A stretch of 64,000 nucleotides of DNA from Antennarius striatus (lineage: Eukaryota > Chordata > Actinopteri > Lophiiformes > Antennariidae). A model generated the notes under the pieces. That model was not told the origin of the DNA. It made no database searches and saw only the letters and a program-made list of their open reading frames with translations. Of this stretch, positions 13,283-24,548 are shown in pieces. Position numbers and translations under genes: made by a program. Every line of letters starts with the position of its first letter. Positions within the stretch are counted from its first letter, which is position 1. The DNA lies in assembly GCF_040054535.1 (NCBI RefSeq), contig NC_090791.1:15002327-15066326 (forward strand). The letters are read 5' to 3'.

Positions 13283-13399
13283 ATGGTTGTATGTCTTTGT
13301 GTGTGGCTCCGTGGCGCACTAGGCTCCAGCTCCCCATAACCCGTTGCGGTGGTAATCTGAAGATGACTGAAGGTGCGCCTTATAGTGCGGAAAATACTG
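13034..13399. mobile_element. TA-flanked MITE, interrupted by a SINE fragment
   Basis: Left end CAGTATTTTCTGCACTATAA and right end TTATAGTGCGGAAAATACTG form a terminal inverted repeat of about 22-24 bp with one mismatch. Both ends are flanked by TA. The interior shows the repeated motif 'ATAAGGTGCAC', typical of this abundant fish family. A piece of another repeat (about 13169-13372) sits inside it. A second, more decayed copy lies at 56960-57131. The TA duplication suggests a Tc1/mariner or pogo-type origin; no transposase is present. Confidence 0.75.
13169..13372 (+). repeat. 3' half of a SINE-like repeat with expanded (GT)n
   Basis: Sequence on both sides of the GT run matches the 3' part of the SINE-like element at 30978-31286: the segment with TTCCAAAT and TAGGA-TGAGTGTG before the run, and TGTGTGGCTCCG, GGCTCCAG and the AGATGA-TGAA tail after it. 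The GT run (13204-13281) sits where the other copy has a short GTGTGAGTGTGTG tract, so the microsatellite probably grew from the SINE's own GT stretch. Confidence 0.65.
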
Positions 13400-14303
13400 T
13401 ACATGTTAAAGAAATGTGTCAAGTCTTTCAGGTTAGCTAATATGTAGCACACTGACTGAGCAACATCCACAGCAACAAAAAGAGCGCTGGTCAAATTGGA
13501 GTGGGCAAATCATTTGATGTGTGCTTCAGCGTATCCTATTCCATGTGGAATGTATGAAGCAGGGAAGGGAAGTGTAGAATTGAGCAGGATGGGTGTCATG
13601 TCAGCCTGGACCTAAGTGCAAAGTGTAGCATCAGGTAACGCAAGACAAATCAGGCTGACGATGGTGGGAAACCTTTCCTCATGTTCGCCATCTGAGACAG
13701 TCACTCATAAAAATGGCTTTGATTTACAGTGAGTTAACCAATGATTTCACTTAACATGAATAATACCTAATCTATAGCATTCAAAGTCCTGCTGTGCTTT
13801 TGTGGCTGTATATTAATTAAATGCTTAATTCTTCTGAGACCGTGGAAATGTAAAAGTTGCTGCTTTTCCAGGGTTTAGGTGTCTGTTAATCCCCTGCTAG
13901 TGTGGTTACGGGGGTAAAACACATTTCCTCGCTCATGCTCTGCTGCATGTTGCACTGGTGTATAGCTTAAGCTCCGAGCAACAGAGAGGGAAAGATTCAG
14001 CCATTTTTTTTTCCCTTAGAAGAGAATTTTTCCAGTGTCGTGCTGCTGAACGCGTGTATTTTGGGGATTAGTGGCTTAATCGACCTTGTAATAGGGAGAT
14101 CAGAGTGGCATGTAGGCACAGAGAGACGTGCATGCACACTTGCCAATACACATGTGTGCATGCACGTCTCTCATATTTAGGCAAAAACACTTAGACGCAA
14201 AAAACTGTGTATCCTTACTTGTCAGAAGCATTCCTTTATTTCATAGCCTAAAACAAGGAATGAAAGTAACTACTGCTTTCTACAGAGAACTACGTGCCCA
14301 CCA

Positions 14304-14304
<1 letters not shown>

Positions 14305-14346
<42 letters not shown>
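14305..14346. repeat. (CA)n microsatellite
   Basis: About 20 CA units, followed by imperfect CA-rich sequence to about 14360. Confidence 0.95.
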
Positions 14347-14348
<2 letters not shown>

Positions 14349-14936
14349 CACACACACCACACTAATAAGCTCATACTTCTCTCCAACAGCCAGAAAATGT
14401 ACACTTACACCACATATTGCACAGGAGTGCATTGGATACGTTATCGCTGCTCCCACCCACTGCTCCCTCTGTAATATGCCGCGGCTCTGTGGGTACATTG
14501 CACTGCAAGCAGAGGGCTCTCTGGGGGGTCAGTGCATTGTCTCAGTGAACAATGAGCAGACTGGCTAATGCTTCTGTAGAGGTCAACCCTCTCCATCTAT
14601 AAGCCTCCTATAAAGCATGTCCATCTCTCTTTTCCCTTTCTCCGAGGGATTGTTTGCCCAGTCTGCCTGGGTCACTCTTCTTTATGACTGGTGTAGTGAG
14701 ACAGTCGGACTGAATGGTGAGGGGTGTATGGGAGTAATGCGAGTGTTATCTCATATCAGCTTCAGTTGTGGAATCCAGTGCAGTGCGGCTGATAAGATAA
14801 ACAAACATTTGGGATCATTAGAGCGAAGACATTGTGTAATCACCCCTCTAATCTCCCCCTAATCCCAACATCTCCAACCAGCCAGGGGCTCCAAACCAGG
14901 CAGGCCCAAACACCAGTCAAATAGCCTGGCCTCTGT

Positions 14937-14976
14937 ATACACACATACACACACTCACTCACACATAAACACATAA

Positions 14977-15065
<89 letters not shown>
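14937..15065. repeat. (CA)n microsatellite, long
   Basis: Imperfect CA-rich start (CATACACACACTCACTC) leading into a long pure (CA)n tract of about 85 bases. Confidence 0.95.
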
Positions 15066-15068
<3 letters not shown>

Positions 15069-16923
15069 CCACCAACTCTTCTCCACAATCCACTTTTTTG
15101 TTTCTAAACTAATAACAGGCTGTGCGCACATGGCCAACCCAGAGGAAAAAATCAATACTCTCTCAGACAAAATCAAGATTTCTTTTATCCTTCTATTTAT
15201 TCTCTTTGGCTTTCCCCAATCGCTCTGTTTCCTCTCACACTCTCACTCTCCCTTTCCTCAATCGACATCGACAGCTTCTTGATCTCGGTGTAAGTCCTTA
15301 GGGCTCCAGGAACTAGTCACTCCACTAGCACATCTTTAGTGGTACTCACCCTCAGAGGTTGATCGATTAAAATAATAAGACATTTTCCCAGGACGTCTCC
15401 ATGACCCAAAACTTCGCCCTGGCCCAGGCCAATCCGAGTTCATCTGTATGTTACAAAGAAGCCCCCTGCGATAGCAGTTCAGGCCTCCCTATTTCAGCTA
15501 CATTTCTTTGAAAGGAACTCCTGGGTCAAATTCCATCTCTCATCGCCCCAGGACAAAGACTCCCGCCACAAATGATGAGCTGGGAAGGAGGCCAGCAGAA
15601 GACACTATTGCATACACACATTAAACAAATACTGTATGCAGAATAAAAATGGAGGCCAATGAGGGAAATACGTTGAGACAGAGGAAGGAGGAAAAGAGTT
15701 GAGAGGAGAAACAAACAAAGATGGACAGCATAGCGTCCAAACCAATCTGGTGATGCTTCCTCTCTAATAGGAAAAAAAAAATAGAATATTTTCCATTCAG
15801 GGATCTCACTGGTCAACAACAAAGAAAAAAAACCCAAACAGAAGACGGACTGAGGAAGATGGGTGAGGAGTCTGCATTTTCTGCTGGCTGCAGTCATTAC
15901 ATACTGGCAGAGTGGAGACGTACTAAGGCTGCAAAGGGAGAAGACGTGGAGAGGAGGATATTATATTACACTTTTTTTTCCCTTTTTGCAAAGCTTTGGC
16001 ATCATCAAAATGCTTCAGTCATGCCAATAATGGTTGTTGGAAATTAATTGAAAATACAGAGGCAGCCAGTGAGAAGACGGGGAAAAGAGCAAAGTAAGGT
16101 GTCAGAACAGGGAAAGAGAAACTCATTACACCCCACTTTTTTTTATAATATATAGATTTCTCATTTTGTTTCTGCAGTATGTTTTATTTATTTGAAGTTA
16201 GTGGTGTAATGAGATCCCAATGGTCCTACAATAGCTAAGAATGAGGAAAAGAGAGACAAGAGAGATGAGAGACAAATAATTTCAGGGAAAAAAGGGATGG
16301 ACGGATGCAGGCAAGCAAATAAACAACAGAAAGACAGAAGGGCTCTGGATCACAACATCAGAGGAAGTATAATATTGGCAACAGAGGACAGGATAAATGA
16401 TACATTAATGTACAAGCTCACTGTAAAGTGCTTTGCCGTTCTTCTGTAAAGCACTTGCAAACAGTTGCTTTTTTTTTTGTTCTGCACCTGTTCTGACAGA
16501 TATACATCCAAACGTCTGGGAACAGACAAAGGTGTGTTCAGCCAGTCTGCTGTGAGCTCCAATGAGATGAAGTCCATTTCAGACTGCATTCCTCAACCTT
16601 GGCTGAGATGGATTGGTCACAGTGCAGCGGCACTCGGCCAGCGCTTTTTGCCAAGCAAAGGAATGGAAACAGATGCCACATAAAATACTCTGGTTTGGGG
16701 GCTGCATATTGATTTATTTGCTGTACTTTCTCTCTTTAAACAATGCTACTTTATGACTTTGCTAAATATGCCGTATGGTTGCATTAGCATGCACACACAC
16801 TGAAATGAGGACTTGTGTATGTGTGTGTGTGTGCATATTGACCAGGGCTGCAGTGTTGGGCTCAGCCCAAACATATTACATCTTGCCCACCCAATCAAAA
16901 GTGAATTTTTTTTTTTTTTTTTT

Positions 16924-17215
16924 GAGAGACACCAAAGGCTGAACAAACTGATCAGGTGTTCTGGCTCTGTGGTTGGGATGGAGCTGGAGTTGGTAGCAGT
17001 GGTCACAGAGAGAAAAAAAACACTGGACAAGCTTCTGTCCATTACTGATGATGTCATCCACCCTCTGCATGCCGCCTTCACATCATAGAGCATCTTCTTT
17101 TACAGCAGACTGTTGTCTCAGAGCTGCTGTATAGAAAATGTCAGAAAATCCTTCCTGCACAGAGCCAACAGACTGTAGAACAGCAGGAGGGTTGAAGCAG
17201 CACGGTTTACTCTGT
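16924..17215 (+). mobile_element. LINE ORF2 C-terminal remnant (L2-like)
   Basis: The forward frame from 16924 reads RLNKLIRCSGSVVGMELE, then TERKKTLDKLLSI and HPLHAAF. In a shifted frame near 17140 it reads RKSFLHRANRL, stop, NS. This order (R-L-x-x-L-I-R-x-x-G-S-V-G, ER-T-L-x-K-L-L, HPLH, RKSFLP-x-A-x-R-L-x-NS) is the conserved tail of fish L2/Maui-type reverse transcriptase ORFs. Frameshifts and a stop make it inactive. A run of 18 T lies just upstream. The family assignment comes from motif memory, not a search. Confidence 0.7.
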
Positions 17216-20200
17216 GGCTCCATGTGTTACATGCTGGACTTTGCATTTAAAATAAAAATATTTACATTTCTATCTTTTTTTGATTCAGAAAATTGAATGA
17301 AATTCAATTTGTTCTATATAGTATAGTATAGAGCATACCAGTACCATTCTAGGTTTGTGATTGGGTGTACAGTTAGTACACAGTTGCTGTTTCCAAGATG
17401 TCTTCTCTGTCTGTTACTTCAGACCCATCACAGGAGGCAAAAATCTTCTTCACAGAACACTTTACAGTTATAATCAATTTAAAAATGATTATCAAGTGAT
17501 TTCCAATAGAAACATATCATCGATTAGCTTCTGTCCTCCACTGGTTATTGCATTGATGTGAGCAGGATCTGACTGACCATGTGACAGATTTCAAGGCGTA
17601 AATGGTCATCACACAAGATAGCCATCAACAACCGTCAACCCCCAACAGCAACATATTTTAATAACCAACAACTGCACAACATAAAATAATAGTGAACATC
17701 CACAACTCGTCCAAACTCAAGGCTTATGGCCTCAAACATCATCTCAAGGTGTGAATAGAGGTCTTCCTACACTCCCCAACATACCACAATAGAAAGAGTT
17801 CCGATCTATTTTGACTACAGTCTTGGTTGTGGCCTGTTTAGTTGTTTTCTGTGTCCTTTTGCAGTTTGAATATGAGGAAAAACTACCTTCCAGCTCTATA
17901 AATTGTGTGGTTAATGGTAAGAATGATTTTATTTTAGTTTTAGAACTAAAGCAGCAATCAGGAAAGCAGAGATGCAACGGCGTATGAACTTTTAAGCTCC
18001 TGTTATCAAACAGCACCCTGATCCGCTTCGAGATCAGTAGATATGTGCAAATCAAATTTTCAAAAGTGATGATGCTTCTCGTTTTTTTTAGTAAACAAGT
18101 CCAGGAGAAAAGGTTAAATGGCCTCTAGAGAAATTAACTTTCTCCCAAATTCCAATTCAGAACTGAGGCCTTTACTATGAACCATGTTCAACCATTCCAG
18201 GCTAAATATGATTACCTAGCACCAGTAAAAGTCAATGACAGTAATAAAATACTAGTTAACAGTCTCACAAAACAGTGGTCATAAAATCACAATCATAACA
18301 GACAACAAATCTACCAGCAGCAATGTGACATCTTACAAACAAGTTCTTCACGCGTATTATCCAGGCTAAAAGCAACAGATTCATCTCCCAAAAGCAGGAG
18401 GGACATCTAATCTATGAATGTGTGAATATGATTGTAATTCTCAGTGGCCCATCAATGGGTCACATGATGTGACCATAATTATATTAGTGTACTCCATTGA
18501 CATCAAGTGTTGCTGATCCCTTTGGTGTCCATCTGTGATATTATGGGGGCCCAAAGGACAAAACCCGCTAATTCTGCTAATGCTGCTATAAACTCCTTCC
18601 TGCTCAAAGAGCTCAGAGACTCTGCGTTTGGAATTGGCCTTTCGCTGGATTTGTGGGACATGTGACGTGCTGCTGTTAGGGTTCTGCTGAGGGATATGTA
18701 GATACACGCCAGCTGAGGTAGCGTTGCCCTTGAGGTGTCAGTGGTGTCTGTGGCGGGTGACCTGTGGACCAGTGCAGATATACCTGTAGTGTATTTGTAC
18801 TTGCTCTGTACACAGACATGTATTCTGGCTTTATTCTTTCAGCTTTTTGTCACATACAAATGTAGTGCAGGGATAAGATTGTAAAACTTGTTCTGAATAT
18901 TTCACACATATTTTGGGAATAGAAGTGAGTCACCACCACATGCAACCAGCAATGAAATGATTTTAACATTGATTGCAGCCACAGGAAAAATGTAAATAGG
19001 AGACAAGAGGGGGCCTTCCTACATGGAGAATGATTTTCCTGGAGCCAGCCCTGAGATTTTGGATAGTAATGAATGTTTTCCTGAGAACAGACCGGCATTG
19101 GGGGCATTCTGTCTCGTTTTATCAACCACGATTTGTTCCACAGCAAGTTAGATGACTGACAATGTTGACAAAAACCCTGAGGTCATCTCCCATAAATCTT
19201 GATTTGTAGTACAGCCTTCCTGTGTGATCATACTTATTACCCTTGTTTTTCTTTTGAGTCTATGAGTCTTTGTTATTTTTAAGCTGCATGTGTTGTTTTT
19301 TTTACCTTCTCACCTTCCACTTGCCTTTCGGAGGACGTCCCCTCTTTCTCGTCATGAGCTTACGCATCCAAAATGCATGACTTGTACCCTTCAGCATCAT
19401 TAAGGTTCATAGACGTCCCTTAAATGTCAAGCTCTCGCTTTTCCAGAGCATTTCTTTATGCCCACTACCCCCTACTGCTTGCAACTGTCTGTACAGAGAG
19501 GAAGAGATGGTTGACTTTTCTTCTTTGCTTTGCAATGAGTGGAAGGAGTGGAAATGGCAGTGAAAAGGTGTATGTTACAAACTGAGGCAAAGGGTGAGGA
19601 GGCAAGCTGTGTGGCAATGAACAGAGAAGAGATGCGGGCATAGTGGGGGGGGGGGGTGTGAAAAAATGCAGAGTTGAAGGGTTTGGAAATGCAGACTCAG
19701 CATCTATGCAAACACTCTGAGGAGCTAGCCACAAACACACATACCCACACACACACTCACACCTGTACAACAGCTATCCAGTAAGTTTGCTGTAGCACTA
19801 TTACGAATACCGTCCGTATCAGGATGTTGTACTGCGTAGAGTCTGCTCCTGGAACAGTGACTCCCTGTTGTGCTGTGAGGCTATTACATGGTCTAACAGA
19901 GCTCAGCTAATAACGGACTGGATCAACCTCTTCCTTCCTCCTCAGATCATCACATATTAGACCAGTTTGGGCATTTTTACCACCCACTCATGCCTGAGAC
20001 CTCTCTCAATCCTAATCCTACACAAAGGACCACACAAACACACACGCACACACATGCACACAAAGTACTAGCCTTCGTTTTCCATGCCTCCTAAACTCCC
20101 TAACCTGCATGTATACCCATAATACATAAATCAATTGTTGCCATCGGTCAGTTGGCGACCATCCACCATCAGCGCTTTATTGCGCTTTGTTTGGATGTTT

Positions 20201-21225
20201 GTTACCATTAATCTGTTTGAATAGCTGTGGGGACCTTTCCAAAGCACTTCCCGCTGAATTTACTGTCTTGGTGGCTGAGCACACATCTGTCTTTTCCTCA
20301 AACAGAATTCACACCCAAATTCACAGGACAAATCCAACACACATCAACACCTCCAGAGCCCCAATCCCTAAATCCCTGTTTAGTAATCGTGTGAGCATGC
20401 ATGTGTGTTAGGCCATCGCGGGGCTGAGATGTTTACCGTCGCCGGTGAGAATTGCGTTTGCCACCAAACACATTACTTTTTTTCGGTTTGCATTTTGTGC
20501 TATGCTACTGATTGAATCAATTCTATTGACTGACCTGAGTGATAAAGAGAGATGACACGTGAAAATCATTGTATTAAACAGTGAGGTCTTATCGACTCTC
20601 ATAATGTTTCAATTGCACCGAGCTGAATTGTCTTGCTGATTGGGTATTAGATCACATGTGCTGCTACTATAGCTTTTAAAAGGGATCTTTAAGGTTCGCT
20701 TCAGTGCTTCAGTGGCACAAAACGAACCTTCAACAACAGTGCAGAGAATAAAGGCATCATTACTCTCCTCTCTACAAAGAGCGCTGTAGTCTTCTTCCAG
20801 AGCCAAGAGTAGACGTGTGATTTGGCAGGCTTCTGCAAAGTAAACACCAGTAGCAGTATTGGAAATGGTTTTATTGTAATGCTATAGGTGTTCTACATGT
20901 ATATGTTAGTGCCAGACAACACACTTTACTTCAGGTGGTGTAAGATTGCATAAGAAGGTGGCAACCGATAACTGTGTGTACAGAAAGATGTCCTCTGGGA
21001 CTCTGGAATGGAACACCATTAAATGGCTCCCAAGCACTGGGCTGTATGGCTTTATTGCAAGTGGTGGTGCATTAACTGCAAGTGTATTTTCACCAGGATA
21101 GAGCATTTTATACTAGACACACCCGCAGGCATAATATCTGTCGCTCTGCCTCTCCGTCTGTCTCTCTCCCTCTCATACCCACAGGGGCATGCATGCACAC
21201 ACGCACAAATGCACACACACGCACG

Positions 21226-21284
<59 letters not shown>

Positions 21285-22214
21285 GCTCCTGTCAAGCCCC
21301 TCCCTCTCCTTAGTCCTCCATTTTTTCCCTCCATCAACTCAGTGACACCCAGCATTGGGCCGTGACATTAGAGAAAAACAGAGCGGGGGGTGGGGCTGGG
21401 GGAGCTTGGGGAAAGGAAAAGTGAGAGGGGAGTATTGCAGGAAAAGAGGAATAGAAATTGTGAAGGCAAGAGAGAGTTATTTAAAGAAGAGGTTAGGAGG
21501 GTGTGAGCTCCAAAAAGATTGAGAGGGAGCAAGTGGTGGAGTGAGAAGTAAGTGAGCGACATGTGAGCGATTTCCTCAATGTCATGAGGCAACATGGGGG
21601 TGGCTGCAGCCACGGGTGAAGGAGCGGTGAAGCAAGCTTGATGGCCTACACATCTGATAAGAGGAACCGGTCCCCTTGAAAGAAAAAGCTCAATAATTCA
21701 AAGGCCTGTAGAAAAAGAGAGAGTGAAAGGCATGAAGGGGACAGAATGGAAGCTGTTGGCTGATACGTTTTTAGAAAACACCTTGTGTAGAGGGTTGGGA
21801 GGTGAGTGTTGAGCCCTTATTGGTCAGAAATTATCTACACCGGCACTGCTCCTGCCGCAAATAACACCTTGCAGGCAGACCAATATTTGCAGTCCTGAGG
21901 CAGCATTCCTGGCACAGTTTCCATGTATTAAAACCCCTATGTCCATTGGAATGGGCTTGAAATATCTTTGTCTGTAAATCAATAAATACTCTGTAATTAG
22001 ATGATGTCAGCATTGCTGGTTGCACATTGGATCCTGTTTATTCAATCACAATCTTGACTTTAAGTATGCTCTGAGAGAGTGACAGACATCCAACAGAACA
22101 AGCATGGACAAGCAGATTCTTCCAGCTGTGGTCACATTTGCATTTGGTCAACAATTGAGTGGCCAGCTGAGAACGATGATTTTTTTTTTTCCTCATGAGG
22201 CTTAGAGATTTCAT
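17216..22214. other. Non-coding stretch, no gene seen
   Basis: No supportable exon. It contains the (CA)n run at 21196-21283. The block 18430-18720 and especially 21790-22030 (AT-balanced, non-repetitive, homeobox-like TAAT cores) could be regulatory but are unproven. Confidence 0.5.
21196..21283. repeat. (CA)n microsatellite with CG-containing 5' part
   Basis: Imperfect ACACGCAC units lead into a pure CA run of about 28 units. Confidence 0.95.
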
Positions 22215-23255
22215 CCAAGTGTAATGGTGCCATTTCGCAGATGTCTGTCAAATAATACATCAAAAGCAAGTCACATCAATGCGCGGGTGAAGACGCTCTT
22301 CCTGTGTGGGGAGAAACGGCTTGGCCTATGACTTCCCACTGCACCAAGGCACTACAGCGCAGGAAGCAGCTGGGACTTGGAGCTGGAGTGGTGTACTATC
22401 CTAGCAAATCAATCATCAGGGCCAACCACAAGTCATACTTTGAAAATTAGTTTTCAACATTCAATCTTATGAAGCTGCTTGTCTGAAAGGAGACTTTGTG
22501 CCACAGCATCCAAGAACAAGGGTCTGTTCCTCTGCCAGGCCTCCTCTACAGTCTGGTAAAGAAATGGGCAAAAGGCCACCAGGAAGCTATGAAGAAGTTG
22601 TAAGCAGTGAAACTAAGGTGGCAATGGTCAAATGGTATGACAACAGACCAGTTGTCATGGCGTCCAACTTTGTTGGTGCTGGCAGAATGGATGAAGTTCA
22701 CCATTGAGACAGAAAGAGGACCCAGTTTGTGATGGTGTCGTATCCAGAAGTGATGAATCTATATATATACATATCTATACCACACAACTATTCGGTCTTA
22801 ATGTGGGCCTTAAGAATGACTACACATGCTTGTGACGTGGCTGTGGTGACCAACCAGTTAAAGTACAGGACTGATTCCAAGAGAGCCATGAGACCAAGAC
22901 ATCCAGGATCTCCTCCATTTCAAGATGAATGTGTACCGAGAGTCTGGTGAGAGTTCATGAAACAGCAACGGTACACATGGAAAACCCAGTATGTCTCCAG
23001 AACCACAGATTGTGTCCACAGATCAGGTCAGGGTGTTACGTCCTCTACCTGACGTGCAGTGTGACATGGTTGAACACATGTCAAGTTCTGATCAGAAGTA
23101 AGAGACTACCTTCATTTTGGAGATGAATCAGTTTTAAAAATATGTTTTTCCAGCAGAGAATATGTGGTTGTAAAGGGACTAAAATCTGTCTAGCTCTTTG
23201 TGCAGGGCGTCACTTTGGAGCACTTCCTTTACACTGGCAGCTGTGCAGTTTGGAC
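22215..23255 (+). mobile_element. piggyBac (PGBD-type) transposase remnant
   Basis: Broken frames on the forward strand read in the order of a piggyBac DDE transposase: VMVPFRR (near 22222), KTLFLCGE, GLAYDFPLHQGTT, LGLGAGVVYY, YFEN-stop-FSTFNLMKLL, then KEMGKRPPGSYEEVV, MVKWYDNRPVVMASNF, VMVSYPEVMNLY, MTTHACDVAVV, QLKYRTDSKRAM and RPLPDVQCDMVEH. A cysteine-rich piece (ICGCKGTKICLALCAGR) near 23150 matches the position of the C-terminal zinc-binding module. At least three in-frame stops and several frameshifts show it is dead. The terminal inverted repeats were not located. In intact family members this protein catalyses cut-and-paste at TTAA sites. Confidence 0.8.
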
Positions 23256-24399
23256 AATCAGGGCTGCCACCATCAAGCATTTCAGGCACAAACAAAGGAA
23301 TTATATTCTTGTGAAAACCAAAGGGACCCATCCAGGCCTCCGATGTTCAATGCATAACTCCATACTGTATAATAAATGCTGTATCATTTGTCTCACATGG
23401 CAGTGCTCAGAATGCAAGTAAGGATTTGAATGACGAAGGAGCAATTTGCTGCAGGAATAGCATAGTAAACATCCATTCGCCTTGTGAGTGGTAAGACACC
23501 CAGCACTTATATGGCACGTAATGAGGGCAGCACAGTGAAAAAAGAAATGAAAGGGCAGTTCAGAGGTTTTGGCCTCAGCAAAATTAATGTTGAATGGAAT
23601 GAGGATTAAAAAGAGGTCACATTGGGTGATGCTGTGACAAGAGGACACAGAATTCTTTATAATGCAGTATATTTAAATTTATTTCTTTGGGCTAAATACT
23701 TTTACCATGTTGAAAAAAGTTGGAAATCTGGAATTGTTCCCAAGTTGAATGATAATAGTAAGACTAATGCAACTTCAATTAAGCACCAAGCAAGATAAAC
23801 TCAGTGCAATTTCAATGTCTAATTTGAATGCTGATATTCATTTATGTGAAAAATGTCATTTTTTTTCCTTTGCACTCTCTGCAAATATGCATAAGAAATT
23901 GTGGCTTTTAACTTGAAAGTTTTCTTGGCGTTAAAGTTGGAGCGTGGTGGGGCTGCAGTGCATCCTGCTGGTTGAGCACGAGCACAACAAGCCCCTCACC
24001 CTCCCTTCCTGCGAGAGGCCACTTGACCAACTTTTGCTTAATCTACAGTTTGTGATTTACAGCAGGAACATTTTGCAAACTCAGCCCTGATTGAGGCTAA
24101 ATGGGAATGTACAGGCTGATTTTCAGGGGGACTGGTACAGCTCTAAAGCTCTCACCTACTTACTCTTACTTACTTCCCTAAAATACTAAACCTAATCCTC
24201 TGATCAGTATCAATGTCCAAAGAGATCGACTTCTATTATTCCTACACAGATGTTCACACAACTAGTCCTTAAATAGAAATTGGAATAATACAGACAAGCA
24301 AACATATAAAGCATCAATACACCAACACATCCACTATGGATAGATGTGAGAAATAAAGAATTTTAAAATACATACATATATGTACATATATTTATATGT

Positions 24400-24548
<149 letters not shown>

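Larger units (their letters stand above)
13400..16923. other. Non-coding stretch, no gene seen
   Basis: No supportable exon. It contains (CA)n runs at 14305-14346 and 14937-15065. A 12-bp palindrome TACATTAATGTA lies at 16401-16412 and a 9-bp-arm inverted repeat (AAGTGCTTT / AAAGCACTT) at 16426-16456. Open frames of 120-146 codons here are low-complexity or antisense to repeats and are not credible genes. Confidence 0.55.

Noticed and set aside
14128-14568. 146-codon plus-strand open frame
   Set aside because: Its centre is a Thr-His run from the (CA)n repeat; there is no family resemblance and no splice context.
15526-15897. 123-codon minus-strand open frame
   Set aside because: Low-complexity hydrophobic translation of purine-rich DNA, with another frame equally open.
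18441-18707. 88-codon minus-strand frame in a compositionally mixed block
   Set aside because: No recognised domain, start context or splice partners; at most a weak conserved-element candidate.
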